The notes beneath the pieces are model-generated. The model searched no databases. It saw only the letters and a program-made list of their open reading frames with translations, and was not told the origin of the DNA. The position numbers were made by a program, and so were the translations under genes. Below are positions 34,466-47,369 of a DNA stretch of 64,000 nucleotides, piece by piece; position 1 is the stretch's first letter; the number at the start of each line of letters is the position of its first letter. The stretch lies in NCBI GenBank assembly GCA_024114885.1, contig CP099418.1, positions 1,302,001 through 1,366,000 on the forward strand. Direction: 5' to 3'. The stretch comes from Septoria linicola. Taxonomy: Eukaryota; Ascomycota; Dothideomycetes; Mycosphaerellales; Mycosphaerellaceae.

Positions 34466-36443
34466 CTATGCAGTGGCAGTAACCGCTGGGTTGGCTTTTG
34501 GCTGTCCAACGTTCACGGCTTCTGGGACTACGTCGCCAATGGTCTGCTGTGCTTCTGGCTCTGTCTTCTTGGCCTCGCCGTCGACAAGGGCGCTCTCCTC
34601 AGCTGGCTTGACAGCAGTGGTCTCCTCAGTCTTGGCTTCAGCGGTAGCAGGAGCAGCGTTCTCCTTCTTTGGGGCCTGCATACGGTTCAAAGCCTTGCTG
34701 GCACGGCGCCCGAGGCTACCGAGCACGGACTGGCGCTTGTTTGGAGTGGTGGCCTCGGTCTTTGGCTCCTCGACCTTGTCAGCTGGGGTCTCGATGGAGG
34801 GCTCAGCTGCCACAGCGGCGCCCTCAATGGCAGGCTCCTCAGCCTTCACGACTGGCTCGGCTGTCGTAGTCTGCTCGGCCGCTGCAACGACAGCAGCATC
34901 CTCGGTCTTGGCAGCCTCCTTCTTGTGGGTGTTTGGGCTGACGCTTCGGTTGCGCTTGATGAAGCCACCGATGCCAGAGAGGAAGTTGTTCTTCTCCTTG
35001 TTTGGTGTGGCAACCTCCTCCTTCTTCTCCTCAGGCTTGGTCTCGGTGACAGGCTCTTCAAGCGCTGGAATGGCAGTCACAGCGGTGGAGTCTGTGGTGG
35101 CGGTGGTGTCCTGGACTACAGGCTCAAGGACCGGTGGATTCTCCGAGACTGGAGCGGCGCCGACGGCCTCTGGCTTCAGCTCAGCCTCCTTAACATCCTT
35201 CTCCTTAGCTGGGCTGCGAAGACCGCTCCAGCCAGACGAGACGCGACCAAAGATGCTACCACGCTTGTTCGCCTTCGCCTTCTCCTCAACTGGAGTCTCC
35301 ACAGCCTTCTCATCAGCGATCACATCCGCGGCAGCAGGAATCTCAGCGGCAGAGGCGCCAGCAACGACTGGTGCGGCCTCGGTAGATGCTAGGACTGGGG
35401 TCTCTTCAACTGCCTTGGTCTCCTCCTTCTCGGCCTTCTTCTCCTCGTCTTCGACTTTCTTCTCGGCGACCTTCTGCTCGGTCTCTTCCTTAGTGCTCTT
35501 GAAGCGGCCCAAGATGCCACGAGACGTAGATCGGCTCTTCTGGCTCTTCTTCTTCTCTTCGTCTACCTCACCATCGGATGAGCCAGTGCGCTCAGTGGCT
35601 GGAACATCTGTGCTCTTCTTTGGCTTGGAGAGGCTGCGAGTAGTGGCGGCGCCAACAACATTTGGCTTGTCTAGAAGGATGTCAGCTGAAGGCTTTGAAG
35701 CATAGTCACTACTGGAGTCGAGCTTACTCAGCTTCTCAATCTCGGCCTGGTAGCCTTCAGTGGCGCGGATCTCCTCCTTGGAAGCCTTGCCGTGCTCGAT
35801 AGCCCTCTCCACAGACAAGTACCATCCGTCACGCTCGGCGTCGCTGGTGGCCTTGAATGTGTGGTTGTCACCGTTCAATCGGAAGGAGAACTCGTGCTGA
35901 GCAGGCTTCTTCAGATCCGTGGCGTCATAGAGCGCGAGCACATCAGCTGGGTGTGATCGGGTAGTTTCTCCCTTCTTGTTGAAGAACAAGAGACCCTTGC
36001 CCGTTTGGCTGGCCCAGGCCACCACTGCGTGCGAGATTTCTGGCTTCTCGCCGCGCAGGTAAAGGTCAAGGTTCTGAGGCGAGACGGCCTCGTCGCTCAG
36101 CCAGAACTCCTTCTTGGATGGGATGATTGACCTATCGCTTGTCAGCTCCGTGATTCTTCGAGCGATCACTGGCAAACACTCACTTCAAGAGACCTGGTCC
36201 CTTGTATGCGAGCTGACCCTCTGTGATTGGCTCTACCGCCTTCTCGGCGGTCTCTGTCGAGGCCTCAACTGGGGCAGCATCGGTGGTAGCAGTGGCGGTC
36301 TCAGTGCCCACTTTGGGGACTTCGCTGTCGACCACAGGCTCAACGGCGGGAGGAGCATCTTTGGTGATGCTTGTGGCGGTGGCAGGGTCTGTCACCAGCA
36401 CCTCCGTAGCCGGGGCGGTGGTCTGTTGCTGAGCGTCCGACAT
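34466..36443 (-). CDS. PH-domain protein, Meu6 (meiotic expression up-regulated 6) type
   Basis: Exons 36443-36184 and 36131-34466 (641 aa), with a 52-nt intron. The first 80 residues are Ala/Thr/Glu-rich and lead to ITEGQLAYKGPGLLK, then SIIPSKKEFWLSDEAVSPQNLDLYLRGEKP. A pleckstrin-homology domain (about 75-210) includes HAVVAWASQTGKGLLFFNKKGE, VLALYDATDLKK, FSFRLNGDNHTFKATSDAERDGWYLSVERAIE. The C-terminal two thirds are Ala/Glu/Lys/Thr-rich disorder with recurring basic motifs such as SRGILGRFKS, RGSIFGRVSSGW and RQSVLGSLGRR, which look like linear membrane- or phosphosite repeats. Homologues across Pezizomycotina are annotated Meu6-like; their role is poorly known. A long antisense frame (34395-35705) is an artefact of the biased composition. 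Confidence 0.8.
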
Positions 36444-38455
36444 TATGGCGAAAATAAGCGGTGGGTTGTTAAGTAGAAGTGCGAGAGGAAGAAGTTGGCG
36501 ACTTGCAACGACTTCGAGAGCGTGTGTCTGTCTGTCGGGAAGCGCGGCGATGCACAAGCAGGCAGAAGGGGTATCACGGAAAAGGCAACGCTGAACAAGG
36601 AGGAGCAGTGCAGCGTTCGAGGGTCGAGGCAGGAGGTGGTTTTGTGCAAAGCGAGCAGCAGAATTGAGCGAGAGGTCCAAGCCATCAAGCTTTGGCCCCA
36701 GGGAGATTAAACAGTAACGGAAGCAGTGGGGCGCGTGTGCACTTTGACTGCACGACCGAAACTTTTGCCTGTTACTGTATGAAAGCGCTACTACTGTGCC
36801 AATGCGCACTGCTGAGTCCATTCATGTGAAGTGCCGGCGAGAGGCCAGAGATATGCCCAGCGACCACGATGGTCAGACGACCTGCCCATACGTTGACGCG
36901 ATTTGATAGTGCTACACGACACTTCGAACGCGAGCTAATGCAGCCAGCCGAATCCAACATCCGCGACACAGCAGCGACTGCAGGTCTGCAGCTCCAGCAG
37001 GACGCATTGCTGCGCACCTCTCTTTTTCTCCTTCGTGTGCATTGTGCGCTGACCGCCTGGCGACAGGCGCTTGCAACGAAAATTGCTGAGACGCGTTAAA
37101 GTGATCCCTAGCCACGATGTTGTCTGTGCTGCCACAGGACTTGCACCACATCACGCTGGCGCGAGCGCCTCCCACCGTTCCGCTCCCGCGCAACCCTGAA
37201 CCACTAACTCGAAGACTTCACGGGGACCACACCATGAACAAGGGCACCGCGGATCTCAGATGGATGCACTCATCAGCAGACTTGTGACCTGTCAGACACC
37301 CATACGCACAGCAATACTGTGTCTGCCCCACCCACCGAACCAGCATCCAGCCTGCGCTGCATCGCGTGAAGGAGGGTGAGATTGCGTCTTGAAGTCGTTC
37401 GAGTAGCCGGCTCCAGCTCCTCTCACACCGACAAAGGCAAAAGTCGCTGAGTATTGGCCGGCACGCACTGACAATGGACGTTTTGACCACTCCTGTCGTG
37501 CTCGGGGCTTGCTCTTGTGAAACCCTTCATGATTAACCTGCAACTCGAGACTCTGATCTTGGCTCGCTTCGCACTCCTCGCGCACAACAAGAGGTTGGCG
37601 TGGTACAAATGGCAAATGTCAGCAAGGGGAGCATGTCAATAAAAGGCGCCGATCAGATCTACGCCGGCAGATGTGCGGCCTGTTGTCCACCATTCACGCC
37701 ACGACTTCAGTCGCGCAGTCTTATATGTGTAGCGGCGCTGATCAGTATATGCTGGACGCACGGCACGTGTTCCAGGTCCGTTTCTGTACTTCTGCGTTAT
37801 TGCAGACGACCTTCTCGAAACAGTGCTCCGAAAGCCAGATTTCTCGATCGTTGTCGGCTTCGCATGGCAGGAACGAGACATGAGTCGCTGAACGTTCGAG
37901 GCGTTGCGACACGAGTGACTTAGCTTGATGCGTGGCGTGGCTCGAACGTCAAATGAATCGGTTGGCCACCACAAGACCCTCAGCAAGACCACTGCATAGA
38001 CAATCGGATACGCCACTCTTGCCAAAAGCCCAGAAGACATCCATGAACCTCAGCTTCACGTAGTGGGTCCTGAAACACAACTTAACGCCACCATGCTCGA
38101 TTACCATTCCACCGGCACAACTGTGGAAGCTCGGATGGATCAAGCTCAAGTCATCTTCGATAGGATGCGGTTCTCCGCTCGCAGTGGCCATCGCTCAAGC
38201 AAATCATAGGTGAACTGGAAGGGGACGACACAGTTTTGTCCAAGAGTTCTTGTTAACCACATGTCAGTGCAGGCGTCAGACACTTGCTACGCTAGCCTTG
38301 GGACTCCGTATTGGGGGTAAGCGGATTACAACTTGATGTCTATAGTTTTGACACAACTTTTGTACAACAGCAGCTCTACTGCAAAGAATCTGCCGACCAA
38401 CACCTCGCTCAATCGACTAAACTCTGACCCTTCCTCCAAATTGAGAGTTCTTGCT
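36444..38455. other. Long intergenic stretch (2.0 kb)
   Basis: It separates two minus-strand genes. The right-hand 300 bases after 36443 are probably the Meu6-like leader. No gene, RNA or repeat could be supported in the rest; frames are short and overlap on both strands. Confidence 0.4.
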
Positions 38456-41400
38456 TCAGCTCGCCGTAATCAGGACATAACTAGTGATGGCGTTCATCCG
38501 CTCGGCACTAAGCTTCAATCCCACCTTCAAAAGCTCTTGCGCCACATCACTGTCCTTTCTCTGCAACTCCTCCCACTTTTCGGGCGACAGCAGCCATGCC
38601 ACGGAATCGCTTTCTGCGTACACACTACATGTGCGCTCAGTCTCACTGAAGAACGGTAGCTCTCCGCAGGTCGTACCCGCCACGATCGATTCGTGGTATT
38701 GGCCTTGTTCGAGCGAGTAGTCGGCACGCAACAGACCAGATTGGAGGAGATAGAACCCGTCTGGCCTGTCGCCTTTGCTGTACAGCAATTGACCCTTGGT
38801 GAACTCTTTCTTAACAAAGAACGGCAGCGCCCTGAACCAGAAGTCCTCGGATTTGATCGTGAGGTCCTGGAAGGCTTGCAAGATCAGAGGCAGAGGCTGT
38901 TTCAGCCCTTGCCATCTGTTCCGCTCTGGCTGATTCGCTTCGGTGATCGTCCGTGCCGCAGCTTCGTGTCGGGCGAAGGCGCGCGGCGAGCCGATCATGC
39001 TGTCTAGCTGAGAGATCGGTGTCGGAGAGGTTTTGTTTGGTTCCGGTATCGCCATAGGCGGCGAGTCGCCTCCCGCTCTCAAGCTTTGCGACTGCTTCTC
39101 CGTCAACGTGATGAGCAAAGCATTTTCGCAAGCCTCTAGAGCGCCGTTGAGGGTCTCGAATACTTTGGGAGGCGGAGTCTCGTCGCTTTCTTCGAAGAGC
39201 CCGTCCATTTGCAGACTGCGTCCCACATCGTCGTGCAGGTTCACTCCAGCTATAACCATTTCGACATCTCGTCGCCTGAGGATCCGGTGCATTCTGCCAA
39301 ACGCTTCTGCTGCGGAGAAGTCGATGCCAGTGACGTGAGAAAAGTCCAGGATAAGGTAGCGGATGGGCGTCTGCGCAAAAGTCTCTGCATCAATGCTCGC
39401 CCGCACTCGCTTCTCTACATTGACTATACTGCCAAAGAACAGATAGCCAGCGATCTTGACAACACGAATTTGCGGTCCAACTCGGTGAAGATACGCTCGT
39501 TGCCTCGCATGGCGTCGTACTGTGGATTCGGCGATTTCACCTGAGAACTCTGCACGGATTACAGACTTGCGAGATGTCTGGACCACGTATACCAGACAAG
39601 CCGCTCCGATGCCGATTGCAATGCCGATCACAAAATCGTAAATACCCATGACGATGGCAATGACGAAGATGGTCAGGTATTCCAGATTGGACAATCGACC
39701 GCGCGTGTCCCACAGAGCCTCTTTCGCTAGGTCAATGCCAAGGTAGTAGATAAGTGTACCGACGACAACCACCGGTACATATCCGATAACAACGGGACCA
39801 ATGATCCAGAGGACAGTGGTCGCAGCTGCTAGCATGTAGCCTGCAAGCCGGCTGTCTCCGCCAGTCTCCATGAAGAGCACGCTGTTCACGTATACCAGAT
39901 AATTCTGAATACTGCCAACACATCCGGAGAGTGTGTTGGACACACCGTGCATGATCAGCTCGCGATTGATGCTGACATTGTCCTCTTCCATTTTCATGGC
40001 CAAATTGGGTATGTTGATTGGCACATGCAGAATGCCGAAGAACGTGAGCGCGAATTGCGAAGGAATAGTCATGGCAACTGCTTTCCAGTCCACCATACCA
40101 AATTGATAGTGGCTGTAGAAGTTGTAGAAAGTCTTGTCTGCGGCAGGGCTTTCGAACACCCAGCCGCTTTGGCGTAACGTCTCCATGTTGAGTGCAGGCA
40201 CGGCCACGGTTATGATGTAGAAAATTGCGGTAATGGCAATGTAATATGCCGGCACCAGGAATGGTTTGTCGTAATACTTCTTGACCACCAGAAGCAGTAG
40301 GGCCAGTCCGAGAGGTGGGAGCCATTGAGCAATGCTCATTGGCGCGACAAGCTTGTCAAATACCTCCTTTGTGAAAGAGAGGTTACCGTCCAGCCTGACA
40401 GACACCTCGAGCCCGGTCAAAAAGAGGAAAATGCCTACTCCGCCGATGCATCCCTAAACAGTGTTAGCGTACGGACTATGCAAATCCCAGCTCTAGTCAG
40501 GATAAAGGAGGGCTGTACGCAACTACTAAAATTGAGTGAGGTATAAAGCCCACTAGATTTCCTAATCTTGCAGATCCGAGTCCAAAGAATACGATGCCAG
40601 TCAAGATTGAGCTCATCGCGTAAGAGGTAATCACCGTCGCACGGAGTGCATCAGGATTGTCAGTCCCCATCTCAGCCATGATCATATATGTCATCTTGTG
40701 GAAGAATGGCACGACTTCGATCATCTCGGAGCCTACACCTCCCCGGAAGACGCTTCCAGTAGAGTAGACAAGTTGGGAGACGATGCAGCTCACATAGAAC
40801 ATGCTGACGCCATCAGCGCCCATTTCGGAGAACACTTCCTCACCGAGAGGGAATAGGATGATTCCGTAGGACAAGGCATCAAGGAGGTTGAGGAGCAGGC
40901 CAAGGAATACAGAAGGTAGCGTGCTGACGGGCCGGATGATGGCGGTTTGATAAATCTCTCGCGGATTCCAGGTTTTTGGGCTCGTGAGTGTCCGCAGAGC
41001 GCCTTTGGTGGCATCGAAGGAGGCAGAGGGGGTCCATCTCTTTATGATACCTTGCTTCACTTGATCGTCCTTGGGCTGGCCTTCGAGCTGGCCGGCAGAG
41101 CCATATGTTTGCTTGCGGTGCGAAGGTAGCCTTGCACGAGGCAACAGTGGCGTTTCCTCAGCTGCCATGCTGCCTTCGTCTTCATCGGTCACTACAACCT
41201 CTGGGACGCGTCCTGAATGTCGACGGGGTCCAAAGCTGGGGGATGGTTTTGATCCGTCTTCGTTGTAAATGAGTAATGCATCAGTACCTGATGTCAATCC
41301 AGGAAAATCTGACCCGCGATGCTCGGGGCTTTCGTTGGGTGTCACAGGTTCGGACTGCTCTTGAATGGGCTCGGTCGCTGAAAGATGAGGTTGATCTTGT

Positions 41401-41773
41401 CTCGTGGGTTCCAGGTAGTGGAAGTGCTTTGCCATTTCAGAATCGCTCAGAAAGGATGATGATAGTTCTGCAGTCTGCTCGCGAACACCCGAGGACGAGT
41501 ACTGAACATCTAATCGTTTCTCAGTATGCTGACTCAATTGACGTGATTGATGAGTGCCGCGTGCATACCTTGTGATTGAGCACTATGATTTACATTGTGA
41601 ATGTGAGATCTGCTTGGCAGGCTGTTTCCATATGTCGATGTTGTGGAATAGGCTCTGCCTCGAGGTTTCGTGACAGATGAGGCACCGTCTCCTTCAGTAG
41701 TGTCGACGTCTCCCGGAGCGCTGCCTGACTGTGTCGACATCCTACGTCTCTTGAACAAACGGAGGGACGACAT
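38456..41773 (-). CDS. SLC26/SulP-type transporter with STAS and cyclic-nucleotide-binding domains (Vsb1/YGR125W-like)
   Basis: Exons 41773-41569, 41509-40527 and 40453-38456 (1061 aa). The N-terminal 200 residues are polar and hold an acidic dileucine signal EETPLL (about 186-191), typical of vacuolar sorting. A SulP membrane core follows (about 255-690), with LGLLLNLLDALSYGIILFP, the first-half segments split by the second intron (SIL-GCIGGVGIFLFLTGLE), and GYVPVVVVGTLIYYLGIDL. A STAS domain lies at about 715-830 (RYLILDFSHVTGIDFSAAEAF). A cNMP-type domain lies at about 940-1045 (FTKGQLLYSKGDRPDGFYLLQSG, CGELPFFSETERTCSVYAESD). This layout matches budding-yeast Vsb1, implicated in vacuolar basic amino-acid storage. 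Substrate and ligand here are inferred only from that match. Confidence 0.83.
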
Positions 41774-42531
41774 GTTCGCAAAGTAAGACGCAGATCACGC
41801 CAGTGCCAACAACCGGTCCACGGAGCTCTCGATCGTCGTCGGCTGGCCCAATAAAGCAGGATGCAACGGAAGAGATGCTGCACGCCTGGCACTCCACTGG
41901 CCAGCAGCGTGCGGAGAGTCACAAGCTGATCGGAAGTCCGCAAGCTTGCGGGAGGTATGGTCAACCCAGTGACAGGACGCGCAACGCCTGGCCGCTGGCA
42001 GGGAAATGGAACAGAGACTGGATTTGCTCAAGACTAGCTTTTTGGCGTACACTAATCAAGATATTCTCAAGATAACGGCCCTTTAAGCGAAAACTCTCTT
42101 CAGACTTGCACCCGGGTGGACACGCTCACGTTGCGACATGCAAAAGAGCTCCATTCGCACGCATGCGGTCCCGCAGTGCAATTGAAAATTTCCAGAAGGA
42201 TTGGGACAGGCAGCCCAGATCCCAGGTGGAAACAAGGCATTGACAGCGGCAAGCTCCAGCCCTGCATGGAACTGCCACCCCACAGTCTGGAGATCTTCGT
42301 TCAACGTGCCGCCGGAATCGGCGTGATGCTGATAGGAAATGGAGACATTTTGAGGCAGATATAATGTTTAATATATCCATGCTTCCATGAAAAGTGGAAC
42401 GGGCGTGGTACTGACGTTCGAGTGTGATCAATCATGCAGCAGACTATGGTGAGGGGACGCGACTAGCACTGAAATGCCTCAATGTGAGCTTGCATTGTAC
42501 CTGTGACACTACCACCTGTGCTCTACTTGAG
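41774..42531. other. Intergenic, Vsb1-like 5' flank / NAS6 3' flank
   Basis: 758 bases. No feature was recognised beyond likely promoter and terminator. Confidence 0.45.
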
Positions 42532-43297
42532 CTAGGCTGTAGCGAGCTCGATGCCTTCCTCTTCCGCCATGCGCAAGATGAACTCTTTCACCGTCTTGTC
42601 TGGCGCCAGCTTGATGGCCAGCTGACCATCGCGGTCCTTCTTAGACGAGTCTGCACCAGCCTTGAGCAGCTCGACCGCCGTCTGTCCATGTCCTTCGGCA
42701 ATGGCGTGGTGCAGTGCTGTTGAGCCATCAATGTCTGTAGCGTCCACTGGACTGCGATTTGCCAAAAGCAGCTTCACGATCGGAACATTGCCGACAGCTG
42801 CAGCTCTGTGTAGTGGCAGCTGATCACGCTTGTCCTTCACCCTAGCGCTCGCCTTTTGCGCGATGAGTTTCCGAGCTGTGTCAAGATTCGACTTGGAAGC
42901 TGCGAAGAATAGTGCCGTTTGTCCATTGTTGTTCTTGACATCTGCGTCGGCGCCCTTGTTCAGCAGACAGTCAACCATCTCGTCGCCGTCTTTCAAGCTT
43001 GCGGCCATCATCAGCGCAGACCACCCCGAACCATCCTGACTATCAACATCGAAGCCTTTCAGGTCTGATAGTAGCTCCACTATGTCGACCCTGTTGTAGG
43101 AAGCCGCCCAGTGGAGCGGCAGCCGGTCATCGTCGTCGCGTTTCGTTGCTAGCTTCGGGTCCGCGTTCAGCAGCGCTGCCACTTGCCGTGCTGCATTGTA
43201 GTGTCAGAATATCCCAGAACGTCTTACCTCGCTGCTTACTCTGGCCTTCACGACAAGCGGCGTGTATCGCAAATTTTGATGCTTGATCTCCGTCCAT
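42532..43297 (-). CDS. NAS6: Nas6/gankyrin-type proteasome assembly chaperone (ankyrin repeats)
   Basis: Exons 43297-43228 and 43190-42532 (242 aa), with a 37-nt intron. The start MDGDQASKFAIHAACREGQ gives the first ankyrin helix pair. Further repeats follow: DDRLPLHWAASYNRVDIVELL, GWSALMMAASLKDGDEMVDCLL, GQTALFFAASKSNLDTARKLI, RDQLPLHRAAAVGNVPIVKLLL and GSTALHHAIAEGHGQTAVELL. The C-terminus DGQLAIKLAPDKTVKEFILRMAEEEGI is the typical Nas6 cap. Nas6 binds the C-domain of Rpt3 during 19S base assembly. The intron is very short, though donor GTAAGA, acceptor TGCAG and frame agree. The frame is open a little upstream of the ATG (from 43333), so a longer N-terminus is conceivable. Confidence 0.87.
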
Positions 43298-43477
43298 CGC
43301 GAAATGGAGCAAGGCAGAGTTCGATAATTCCACGCGATTGGTGACGCCATCTTGATTTGTCGGGTCGTGGAGAAACGTTTATCCTCTCTTCACGAGTTTG
43401 GTTTTGGTCTTGCTTTTGGTCTGGCCTGGTCTGGGTACGGATGGCAATGCCATTGCAGTGCGATACAAGAGTGGTAT

Positions 43478-46400
43478 TCAGCTAGAACCGCTTGATCCTA
43501 ACCATACCAGAATTTCCTTCTCCTTACCTAGCTTGACGCCATCATTCCCAGGATGCACTCGAAGATTCTTGTTATAGTAAGAGTCCACCACTTGCAGGTT
43601 GGGGCTAATCCAGCGGCCATCGCCCTCAGGCTCACTATGAAGCAGTAAATGATACTCAATCGATTGTCGACTTAGTGGCGCGATGCTAAGGGCGCGATGC
43701 TTGGGTCCACTGAAGCCGAAATCATCACTCGCCTCCATAGTCACGGCGAAGGTCAGGAAATGTGTCGAGGGGTTCTCGATGTGATATTCGAGTGTGTGAC
43801 CACTGTTAGACGAGCTCGGCAGGACAGTACACAGCACTCTAGGCTCTGAGGTCGGGATTGTGAATCGAGGAGCCTCGATGATTGTTTCTGCCTCCTCAGC
43901 ATCTGTATGGGAAGACCACGTGGCGATCAATGACAGATCGAGGTAGCTTGGCTGTCGGTCATCTAGGGAGAACTTTTGTGTTGTGAGCTCGAAAGTCGCT
44001 GTGTGCTTGCGGTCTGCGTCGACTGGCGCTTCCAAGTCTTGGATTGCAATCGGTATAGTGCAGGCCGCGCCGCCCTGAATTTCGTGGACGACCAGCTCGA
44101 GCTTACGAAACACAACGTGTTGTTCGGTCAATAAGGATAGCTCAGCTCCAAGCGACCATTGTTGCTTGATGCCATGTGGAGAGTCCCCGATAGACTGCAT
44201 AAAGTAGCTTGGCCATGGCTCCGAGTGTAATCGCGGCGAGAAAGTGAACTTGGTTTCAAATGCTGGAACAAATACCAGCTCGAAAACGAATTCTTTTTTC
44301 AGCAGAGTGGCCGCTGAGTCCGTGGCCAAGGTATACTCGACGTCTAATCTCATGGAAACACTTGTGGCTTCCGGTGGAGCATGAATGAGTAGATCATGTG
44401 TCGTGCTTGATGCTGCTGCCAGATCAGACACGAGCGCAGTCATGTCAGACTGCCCGTCCCAAGCGAGCTCCAAGGACTGGTCCTCATTGCTAACGATCTG
44501 CGGCACAATCTTTCCAGTCAGGCTTTCGGTCTCTTCATTGATCAGTTTGAATCTTATTCGAATATGCTCATCAGTAAAGTACTGTTTTCTCGGGTTCTCT
44601 AGCACAATTTGAAGTTTTGGCGGTCTCGGCAGGATAGCGCATGCCTTTGAGTCCATGTGCGGAAGGAGCACACTATGCACCTGACCATTGTCGACAAGAC
44701 GCCAGCGATTTGTAGGCAGAATATAGGCTTCTGTCAGCTTGTGGACGATGGTGAAACTCTGACCCTCGACACGCATGGAAATCTCTTCGACGTGGCAGTC
44801 TTGAGGATCACGCAACGCGACTTTGAAGCTCAGTGTCCTCATGCGTCGCGGGCTGAATTGAAGGTCCTCTCCTGCCCTTAATGTCCCATCGTCGCGTTCT
44901 TCCAAGCGCGGCAGGGCGCAGAATAAGCTTGCTGGTGCTGTGGTAGACTCGTCGCGCTCACTGGCGATCTGAATCAACTTGCCACCAAGCTTGATAGTGA
45001 GGGACGAAAGTGTGACTGGCGTTGCGTGCTCGGGACCGTTGAATATTATTGTCAGCTGGCAGTCCTGCAGATCGCCAACAAAACCAGTGCGAGCACCGAA
45101 AGCAAAATAAATCGTGAATGGACACATCCTCTCTCTGTCAGTGAAAATTAATGAGATCGTGTCAAGTGCTTCTCGTTCATGCAGACATTGCATGAGGTCG
45201 AGTTGTGCTTTGGGCACATCGGAACTCCCAGCGGCTAGGAGTTCCCAGGTCAGGGCAGGAAGAAGCGGGAAGTTCTGTGTCGAGTCATCGTCCTGGGCGC
45301 AGTCGATGAGAAGACGCAGAAGCCGCAAGAATGGAATATGCCATTCATCGTCTCGCCAACAAGAGTTCTCCCACAATGGTCGCAGCAGCTGCAAGGCCTC
45401 TGATCGACGGCAAGCGCCGATCAAATCCTCCGCCAGCTCCATTCGTATCTGCTCACTCATACGAATCTGCTGTCGAGCACTGAACTCTTCGGCGGCCCGA
45501 ACACAAGCTGTGCTGAGTTCTGCCACGTGATCGTAGCTTCCCTGTCCCTCAAGGGGAAGCTCTCTATGCGGGCCTGGCACGAGGTACGAGTCGTAAGTTC
45601 TCCAGCGATTCGCTACTGAGGAGGCTGGCGACTGTCCTGGTGATATACGGTCTTCCTCTGGAATTGCAAGGGCTTTCTCCAATCGAGACTTGATGCCTTT
45701 GCCGAAAAGCCTTAGCCAATACCCTGAATGATGCAGAAAGTACCACGGAGGCAATCGATCTGTTACTGCGACTGCTTTCTCGGGCTGTGAAAACACTCGG
45801 ACCTCGTGAGCTGAAATAGAGTCGCCTTGCGGTGGTGTTGGTGGAGGCGCTATATCCGCAAGCTGTATGAGCTGAGACATGACGTTGCTCCATCTGCTTT
45901 CCCAGGCATGCCATGCGTATGATCCGGAACCTCGCCCTCGTCTGTCAACCAGGTCCTTCATGCGAAGCTTGTAATTCAGCCAAGACTGGACGGCACCCGT
46001 AGTCTGACGGGTCCAAAGCTGGCAGCGCAGGATGCGGAGCGCGGTCACGTCTGACAGCAATCTTGCCTCGTTCCACCTGGGCGACCACTGGAGGTTTTAC
46101 CCATGTTAGCGACAATGTGAACATTGACCTCGAAGATTGGGCAGCTTACATTCGTGGTTGTTTCTAACACTCCGCCTTCTGTGCTGAATAGCTCTTCCAG
46201 AGCTGCCGAAAAGTGTCGTTCTGCAACGTCCATTTCCTGCCTGAATTCAGCAAATATGGCTTGCTTCACCTCATAGCGCACGTTCCAGCCGGATTGAGTG
46301 GTTGCTTGTGACGCACCACCAACGGGTGTTCCTGAGAGCGGTGGGGGCCCGCCACGCGCCTTCTTGCGCCGAGCATGTTTCGTTAGATCTCTGTAGTAAT

Positions 46401-47166
46401 CAATGCACAGTGGCTGCAAAGCCTTCATCGCATCCTGCACGAAAGTTGTAATCTCTGCATCTGAAGTCATGGGCGGCATGAAGAATAACCCGGTCCTGGA
46501 TTCGAGGTTCGTCGCCCTGCGGATGGTGCCCAATCGATCCTCAAGGTCAGGCGCATCAAGAATACTACGGTCGCTGATCAGAAATACTGCAACACGTGTC
46601 TTGTACATGGATCGAGCGAGCGCATTTCGTATAGCACTGATGTCTCCCCTCAGACGTTCGTCCTGTGCTGCCTCATTGGCACTGATATGGAACACTGCCA
46701 AGAACAGGCACGGTACCTGCTCCTGGTGCTTGTGCATCCACAAAGGTGTGAACACGCCATCAGGAAAAACCGGTGAGCCAGGCGACAGTGGCGACAGCGG
46801 AGAATGGAGCTCAGTATTTTTGCTTACTGAAGGACCCTCCGCTCCTGGCGATTGTGGCAGCGGAGCGGCCTTGCGAGCAGGAAGACTGTACGATCTTCCC
46901 ACGGTTTTGATCTTGTATCGGACGGCACTATCTGGTCCTGGTAAAGCTGATGAGTTCCAGGCGCGTTCTGCGCCATCCAGAGATCGAAGGGCTTGCAATA
47001 GCCGACTTGCTTGATCTGATAGGCATTCTGGCGACTCCGTAGATATTCGAGTGCCACTCTCCTGGCGAGCAGTGTGCAGGCTGCGAGCTTCTTCTAGTTC
47101 GCCAAAACCGGACACTAAGATCAAAGGCAGATTATGCTGAACGTAGTGTGGAGGGTAGTCCTCCAT
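43478..47166 (-). CDS. TRAPP complex subunit 11 (foie gras / Gryzun domains)
   Basis: Exons 47166-46150 and 46087-43478 (1208 aa), with a 62-nt intron, phase 0. The N-terminus MEDYPPHYVQHNLPLILVSGFG and VAVFLISDRSILDAPDLEDRLGTIRRATNLESRTGLFFMPP fit the family. The foie gras-1 domain includes WNVRYEVKQAIFAEFRQEMDVAERHFSAALEEL, and across the splice WSPRWNEARLLSDVTALRILRCQLW. After that come helical solenoid repeats and a C-terminal beta-rich Gryzun-type half (about 700-1208). TRAPPC11 is a subunit of the TRAPP tethering complex in ER-Golgi traffic and autophagy in filamentous fungi and animals; budding yeast lacks it. The 200-bp divergent promoter is shared with the LYR-motif gene. Confidence 0.85.
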
Positions 47167-47334
47167 GGCTGCGACCAGCTGCTACGCACACCGCTTCATC
47201 GTGTGTTGTCTGAGGTGTGGTCGATGGTCACGAGTTGTGGATGTGCCCATCAATATATTGAGGTGGCACGAGCGAACCACGTCAAGTAGGCTAACTACGC
47301 CGACTTCTCAGGTAGCACGCGAAGTACACAGTAC

Positions 47335-47369
47335 ATGATCCTCACCACGACATGACACGCATCGTTTGA
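47335..47369 (+). promoter_or_regulatory. Two short overlapping upstream ORFs before the LYR gene
   Basis: uORF1 (47335-47355, 6 codons plus stop) and uORF2 (47352-47369, 5 codons plus stop) overlap by ATGA. The stop of uORF2 overlaps the main ATG as TGATG (47367-47371). Such chained overlaps can allow termination-reinitiation. The transcript start is not known, so their presence in the mRNA is inference. Confidence 0.4.

Noticed and set aside
34395..35705. 436-aa frame opposite the Meu6-like gene
   Set aside because: It is the reverse reading of an Ala/Glu/Lys/Thr-rich coding region; Ser/Phe-rich composition with no domain.
36869..38191. Several overlapping short frames in the 2-kb gap before the Vsb1-like gene
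   Set aside because: Both strands give frames of similar length, none with splice-compatible neighbours or domain features.
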